A stretch of DNA of 24,124 nucleotides from a virus: positions 1 to 24,124 of the IMG/VR virus record IMGVR_UViG_3300045733_000612, one strand, 5' to 3'. Shown here piece after piece: positions 21,527 to 24,124 of this stretch. Below the pieces are notes generated by a model. The model made no database searches. It was given only the letters and a program-made list of their open reading frames with translations, and was not told the origin of the DNA. Within the stretch, counting starts at the first letter, position 1. Every line of letters starts with the position of its first letter. The translations under genes and the position numbers were made by a program.

Positions 21527-22357
21527 TCAAAAAATCAAAATTGCCGCGCATGTCGTGTCAGCGATGTCATAGGTGATGACGATAAAACCCTGCCCGCCCG
21601 CGCCGCCCGCGCCGCTCGCCGTTCCGCCGCCGCCGCCGCCCAGACCAGGCGTCGCGGCGACGCCCACGCCCGAACCGCCCGAACCGCCTGAAGGACCAAC
21701 CCCACCGCCGTAAATATCATAATTCGCGCCCGCCTTGCCAGTGGTGGTTGCGCCCGTTCCGCCGCCGCCGCCGTTCGTCCCTGGATAGCCTGGCGCGCCG
21801 CCGCCCGTTCCCAAGACGTTGTTGCCGCCGTGGCCGTTCACGTCACCCGCTGAACCACCGTCAGCGCCGCCGCCGCCAAAGCGCGCGGTTGACACAGAAC
21901 CGTTTCCGCCGGCGCCATGCGGTCCAGCGCAGCCGCCGCCGCCGCCACCGTTCATATAGCCAGAAGGGACTGTTGAGCCGTTGCCGCCGTTGCGCTTCAG
22001 GTCGCCGACACCGCCCGACGCCTGACCACCCGTTCCGCCCGTTCCAGCGGCTGACGCGCCGCCGCCCTTCGCCCCGCACGAGCTGGTCGCCAGGGTCGAC
22101 CCGTTGAACCAACTGTCGCCGCCCGTCACGCCTGTTGCGCCGATGTTGTAATGAGCCGAGCCGCCGATGGCCAGGGCGACGTTCGCCGTTCTGGAAAACG
22201 CGCCGCCGCCTCCGCCGCCTCCGCCAACCGATCCTGACGGCGCGTGGCCGTATGAACCTGCGGCGTAAACGTCAACGGTGTTGGTCACCGTCCAATCGAG
22301 AGGGGTTGGCCAGTCGCCCGCGCCAGCGGTTGACAGGACGACAGTTTTTGTAGCCAT
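21527..22357 (-). CDS. Second glycine-rich tail/adhesin protein
   Basis: The product is 276 residues from ATG 22357, with GAGGGG 8 nt upstream; a TTG two codons earlier is less likely. The N-terminal 35 residues (TKTVVLSTAGAGDWPTPLDW, TVTNTVDVYAAGSYG) form a short beta domain. The rest is a Gly/Ala body with GGGGGGGG runs, GGxGG turns, HYNIGATGVTGG and FIVITYDIAD near the end. It has the same pattern as the 11144-11887 protein but a different head, so the two may carry distinct attachment surfaces. It lies upstream of the gp4-like gene, among tail or neck genes. Confidence 0.78.
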   Translation of the reverse strand: MATKTVVLSTAGAGDWPTPLDWTVTNTVDVYAAGSYGHAPSGSVGGGGGGGGAFSRTANVALAIGGSAHYNIGATGVTGGDSWFNGSTLATSSCGAKGGGASAAGTGGTGGQASGGVGDLKRNGGNGSTVPSGYMNGGGGGGCAGPHGAGGNGSVSTARFGGGGADGGSAGDVNGHGGNNVLGTGGGAPGYPGTNGGGGGTGATTTGKAGANYDIYGGGVGPSGGSGGSGVGVAATPGLGGGGGGTASGAGGAGGQGFIVITYDIADTTCAAILIF

Positions 22358-22377
22358 GGCCAACCCCTCTTTTCAGA

Positions 22378-23016
22378 TTACACTGCTATTTCGGCCCAAA
22401 TCACCGACGCCTGAATGACGTGCGACGTTCCGGTTGCCGTGGAACACAACGCGCCCCACGATCCTGGAGGAATGATAATGTCGCCGCCGCGATCTTCGTA
22501 AGAAGGCGCGTTCATGCCACCCTGACCGGTCATGGCCACGGCGGAGATTCCAGCCGCATGGAAGGCGAGCGAGCCAGCAAGCGAACTCGTGGTCACCACG
22601 TTGGAATAGACCGCCGCAATGGAGCCGCTGGGCGACTGACCGAACCGACCAGACACGACAGTGGACAGAGCGGCGGCTGTCGCCGTCACGGTTCCCCAGT
22701 TCCACACAATCGGTCCACCGGGTGTTCCGGACACGCCCGAAATGCTGTGCTTCAGGACAACCAGGTCTTTGCCGCTGTTGGCGGGGTTCCACAACGCAAT
22801 GATGGGCGTCCCAGTGTTGGCCGCAAGCGGGCTGTTGTGGGTCGCGGCAATGGTGACAGCAGCCGTTGAAAAGCCAAACAACAGGCCGCGCTTGGTCAGC
22901 GAATAATAACGTCCGTGAAGCTCTGACACGTACATTTCGCCAGCGCGCCCAAGCGACGTGTTGACTTGTGCGCCATCCTGAAGGGCCTGAAGCCCAACCT
23001 GACCTTGAATAAGCAT
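22378..23016 (-). CDS. Phage structural protein of unknown role (212 aa)
   Basis: The product is 212 residues. ATG 23016 has AGGAGA 7 nt upstream, and an alternative ATG at 23020 opens a different, Cys/Trp/Arg-rich frame that has no sign of a protein. The product is beta-rich with HGRYYSLTKRGLLFGF, TPIIALWNPANSGKDLVVLKH and SGTPGGPIVWNWGTV. It ends with DIIIPPGSWGALCSTATG followed by HVIQASVIWAEIAV. The pattern 'HGRYY..T.RG..F.. ...NP..SGKdLVvl' recalls uncharacterised virion proteins of alphaproteobacterial phages and looks like a jelly-roll decoration or tail protein. No named family can be given. Confidence 0.8.
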   Translation of the reverse strand: MLIQGQVGLQALQDGAQVNTSLGRAGEMYVSELHGRYYSLTKRGLLFGFSTAAVTIAATHNSPLAANTGTPIIALWNPANSGKDLVVLKHSISGVSGTPGGPIVWNWGTVTATAAALSTVVSGRFGQSPSGSIAAVYSNVVTTSSLAGSLAFHAAGISAVAMTGQGGMNAPSYEDRGGDIIIPPGSWGALCSTATGTSHVIQASVIWAEIAV

Positions 23017-23032
23017 TCATGCTCTCCTGGTG

Positions 23033-23470
23033 TTAAAGGTCGCCTTGATTAAGGCTTTCCCTCATATCATCCAAGTCGTCTTGGATGTTTGCAATGTTTG
23101 CTAACAGAATATTTGTCAAACGTTGCTCTGAAAGCATCTGTCTAACCAAGTCTTCTATCAGTAAATTACGCGTATTGACGCCAACGCCTAACGCCGCAGT
23201 CAACAAATCGTTCGCGCTGTCGTTCCCCTCGTCAAGAATGAACTGAAGCGTGTCATTTACGCCCATTCCGACTGTGCTGTAATCCAGGGTGAGCGTCGTC
23301 CCTGAAAAAGCGCCGCCATACCCTGTTATTCCGACCGCATAGATGCTTTGCTTTGCCGTCAAATTGACAATGGCGAATAATGTAGACCACACAAAACCAG
23401 GCGTGAGCGCAAAATTGATGGTTTTATTAGTCGGATTGAACACACATTTGAGGGGCGCTGTATATTTCAT
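23033..23470 (-). CDS. Phage structural protein with C-terminal coiled coil
   Basis: The product is 145 residues. A beta-rich N-terminal 90 residues contains TINFALTPGFVWSTLFAIVNLTA, SIYAVGITGYGGAFSGTTLTLDYSTVGMG and DTLQFILDEG. A C-terminal helix follows (RNLLIEDLVRQMLSEQRLTN, then IQDDLDDMRESLNQ) that should form a coiled coil. Proteins of this pattern ('FaIvN.T....iYa..... ...TLTLd ..m...D.LQ...D') occur near tail or neck genes of phages in GC-rich bacteria, with no known role. It lies between the DUF2793-like gene and the 212-residue structural gene. Confidence 0.78.
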   Translation of the reverse strand: MKYTAPLKCVFNPTNKTINFALTPGFVWSTLFAIVNLTAKQSIYAVGITGYGGAFSGTTLTLDYSTVGMGVNDTLQFILDEGNDSANDLLTAALGVGVNTRNLLIEDLVRQMLSEQRLTNILLANIANIQDDLDDMRESLNQGDL

Positions 23471-23474
23471 AACA

Positions 23475-23969
23475 TCATCCGTAAATTAGCGCCATCATGA
23501 CTGCGGTTAAACCCAGGGCTTGCGCTTGTGTGCTTGAAACCCAATGAGCGCCATCGCCCGTGATGACATTGCCCACCGTGGGCGTCAACGCAGACAGGTC
23601 GATAAGCTGTTGCGTGTATGGAATATAGCTCAATCCAACCCACGACGAACCATTATAGGTGTAAAGTGCATTATCCGCCACTGAGAACGCAGTCCAGCCA
23701 ATGCGGGGAAAATCAAGCGTCCAAGTCGCGCCGTTCGTGGTGTAAATCGCTATGAAATTGTCGTAACCCGTCCACACGCCTGTTGCGCCCACGGCAACAA
23801 TGTATTTGTCGCCGTCGGCCGGGAAACCGGGCGGCGCTGTGTGCGTTCTGTCCGTGACGTTCAGCTGTATCGCCCGGTCGATGGCTGTCAGCGCCTGATT
23901 TATCGTTACGTCTTTTTGATCCTGACCGCCGTAGAGCAGCGGAAAGTTAAAATTGGGCGTGTTGGTCAT
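23475..23969 (-). CDS. DUF2793-like tail protein
   Basis: The product is 164 residues. The pattern fits DUF2793: FNFPLLYGGQDQKDVTINQALTAIDRAIQL at the N-terminus, then PPGFPADGDKYIVAVGATGVWTGYDN, IAIYTTNGATWTLDFPRIGW and a VADNALYTYNGSSWVGL end. DUF2793 proteins are found next to tail-tip or 'host specificity' genes in alphaproteobacterial phages and gene transfer agents. A C-terminal GDGAHWVSSTQAQALGLTAVMM tail is additional. The start overlaps the preceding stop (ATGA). Confidence 0.8.
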   Translation of the reverse strand: MTNTPNFNFPLLYGGQDQKDVTINQALTAIDRAIQLNVTDRTHTAPPGFPADGDKYIVAVGATGVWTGYDNFIAIYTTNGATWTLDFPRIGWTAFSVADNALYTYNGSSWVGLSYIPYTQQLIDLSALTPTVGNVITGDGAHWVSSTQAQALGLTAVMMALIYG

Positions 23970-24124
23970 ACTGTCGCCTCCCTACCGATTCCGCGCCCTA
24001 TGATCTGGTCAACCTGATAAACGCGAACGGTTATCTGCGCCTGTGGCGCGCCAAAGTCCGTTGTCTGCAACGCCGCTGAATAGGCGACTTGCGCCGCGCC
24101 CGTAACGCGCAAGGTGCGGACGAC
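23966..24124 (-). CDS. C-terminal end of an upstream tail-related protein (partial)
   Basis: The last 52 codons of a gene that starts beyond 24124. The frame is open over the whole visible stretch and ends at TGA (23966-23968), overlapping the DUF2793-like ATG. The end reads FGAPQAQITVRVYQVDQIIGRGIGREATV. The 'VYQvs..VGRG..rEatv' ending is similar to the C-terminal ends of large phage tail proteins beside DUF2793 genes, but this is too short to prove. I call it only a probable tail protein. Confidence 0.7.
   Translation of the reverse strand, partial: VVRTLRVTGAAQVAYSAALQTTDFGAPQAQITVRVYQVDQIIGRGIGREATV

Noticed and set aside
22373-23020. A 215-codon - strand frame starting 4 nt upstream of the 212-residue gene
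   Set aside because: The composition (Cys, Trp, Arg, His) is unlike a phage protein, and the Shine-Dalgarno spacing is only about 3 nt for this ATG against 7 nt for the accepted one.

Overview
The window is a stretch of a GC-rich tailed-phage genome (free phage or prophage) with a podovirus-like gene set. It has two convergent blocks. Positions 1-8312 on the + strand hold replication and early genes. Positions 8356-24124 on the - strand hold tail, ejection, fibre and lysis genes. A strong palindrome at 8322-8349 separates them. The GC bias and the resemblance of several proteins to uncharacterised phage proteins of Rhizobiales-type bacteria suggest an alphaproteobacterial host. That is inference; no host gene, tRNA, integrase or attachment site is visible.

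Plus strand: the window opens inside motif II of a superfamily II helicase. A small degenerate HTH protein, an 86-residue conserved phage protein, a 228-bp GGAGCC-type hexanucleotide tract, a VRR-NUC nuclease, a probable single-strand-binding protein, an unknown protein and a family B-type DNA polymerase with an N-terminal 3'-5' exonuclease domain follow. After the polymerase come a tiny membrane protein missed at usual length cut-offs, an unknown protein, another small membrane protein, a family 2 glycosyltransferase and a second small HTH-like protein. Most junctions are 1-4 nt stop/start overlaps. Two near-identical promoters (TTGACA, 17 nt, TAAGGT, plus a shared leader) overlap the stop codons of the genes before them and drive the 86-residue protein gene and the binding-protein gene. 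The helicase, nuclease, binding protein and polymerase form a phage DNA-replication/recombination set; the glycosyltransferase group may alter the cell surface.

Minus strand, read from 24124 downwards: the end of a tail gene, a DUF2793-like protein, two structural proteins of unknown role, a glycine-rich protein, a P22 gp4-like tail accessory factor and a P22 gp10-like DNA-stabilisation/tail hub protein. Next are a short tip-domain protein, a GNAT-like protein, three ejection-type proteins, a Gln/Gly-rich protein with GGGEF repeats, a SleB-like hydrolase candidate, a tail fibre with a spike-type N-terminus and a second glycine-rich protein. The lysis end holds a CHAP/NlpC-like endolysin, a hydrophobic protein, a coiled-coil protein, a one-TM coiled-coil protein, an RlpA-like protein with a signal peptide, and a coiled-coil protein of unknown role. 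Genes are nearly gapless, as expected for one long late transcript. No stretch over 300 bases lacks a gene.

No wholly new multi-gene system can be proven from sequence alone. The best leads are the hexanucleotide/Ser-Arg tract coupled to the nuclease gene, the paired early promoters, the duplicated fibre-tip domain, the DPWAxF motif shared by neighbouring ejection-region proteins, and the glycosyltransferase with its small membrane neighbours.
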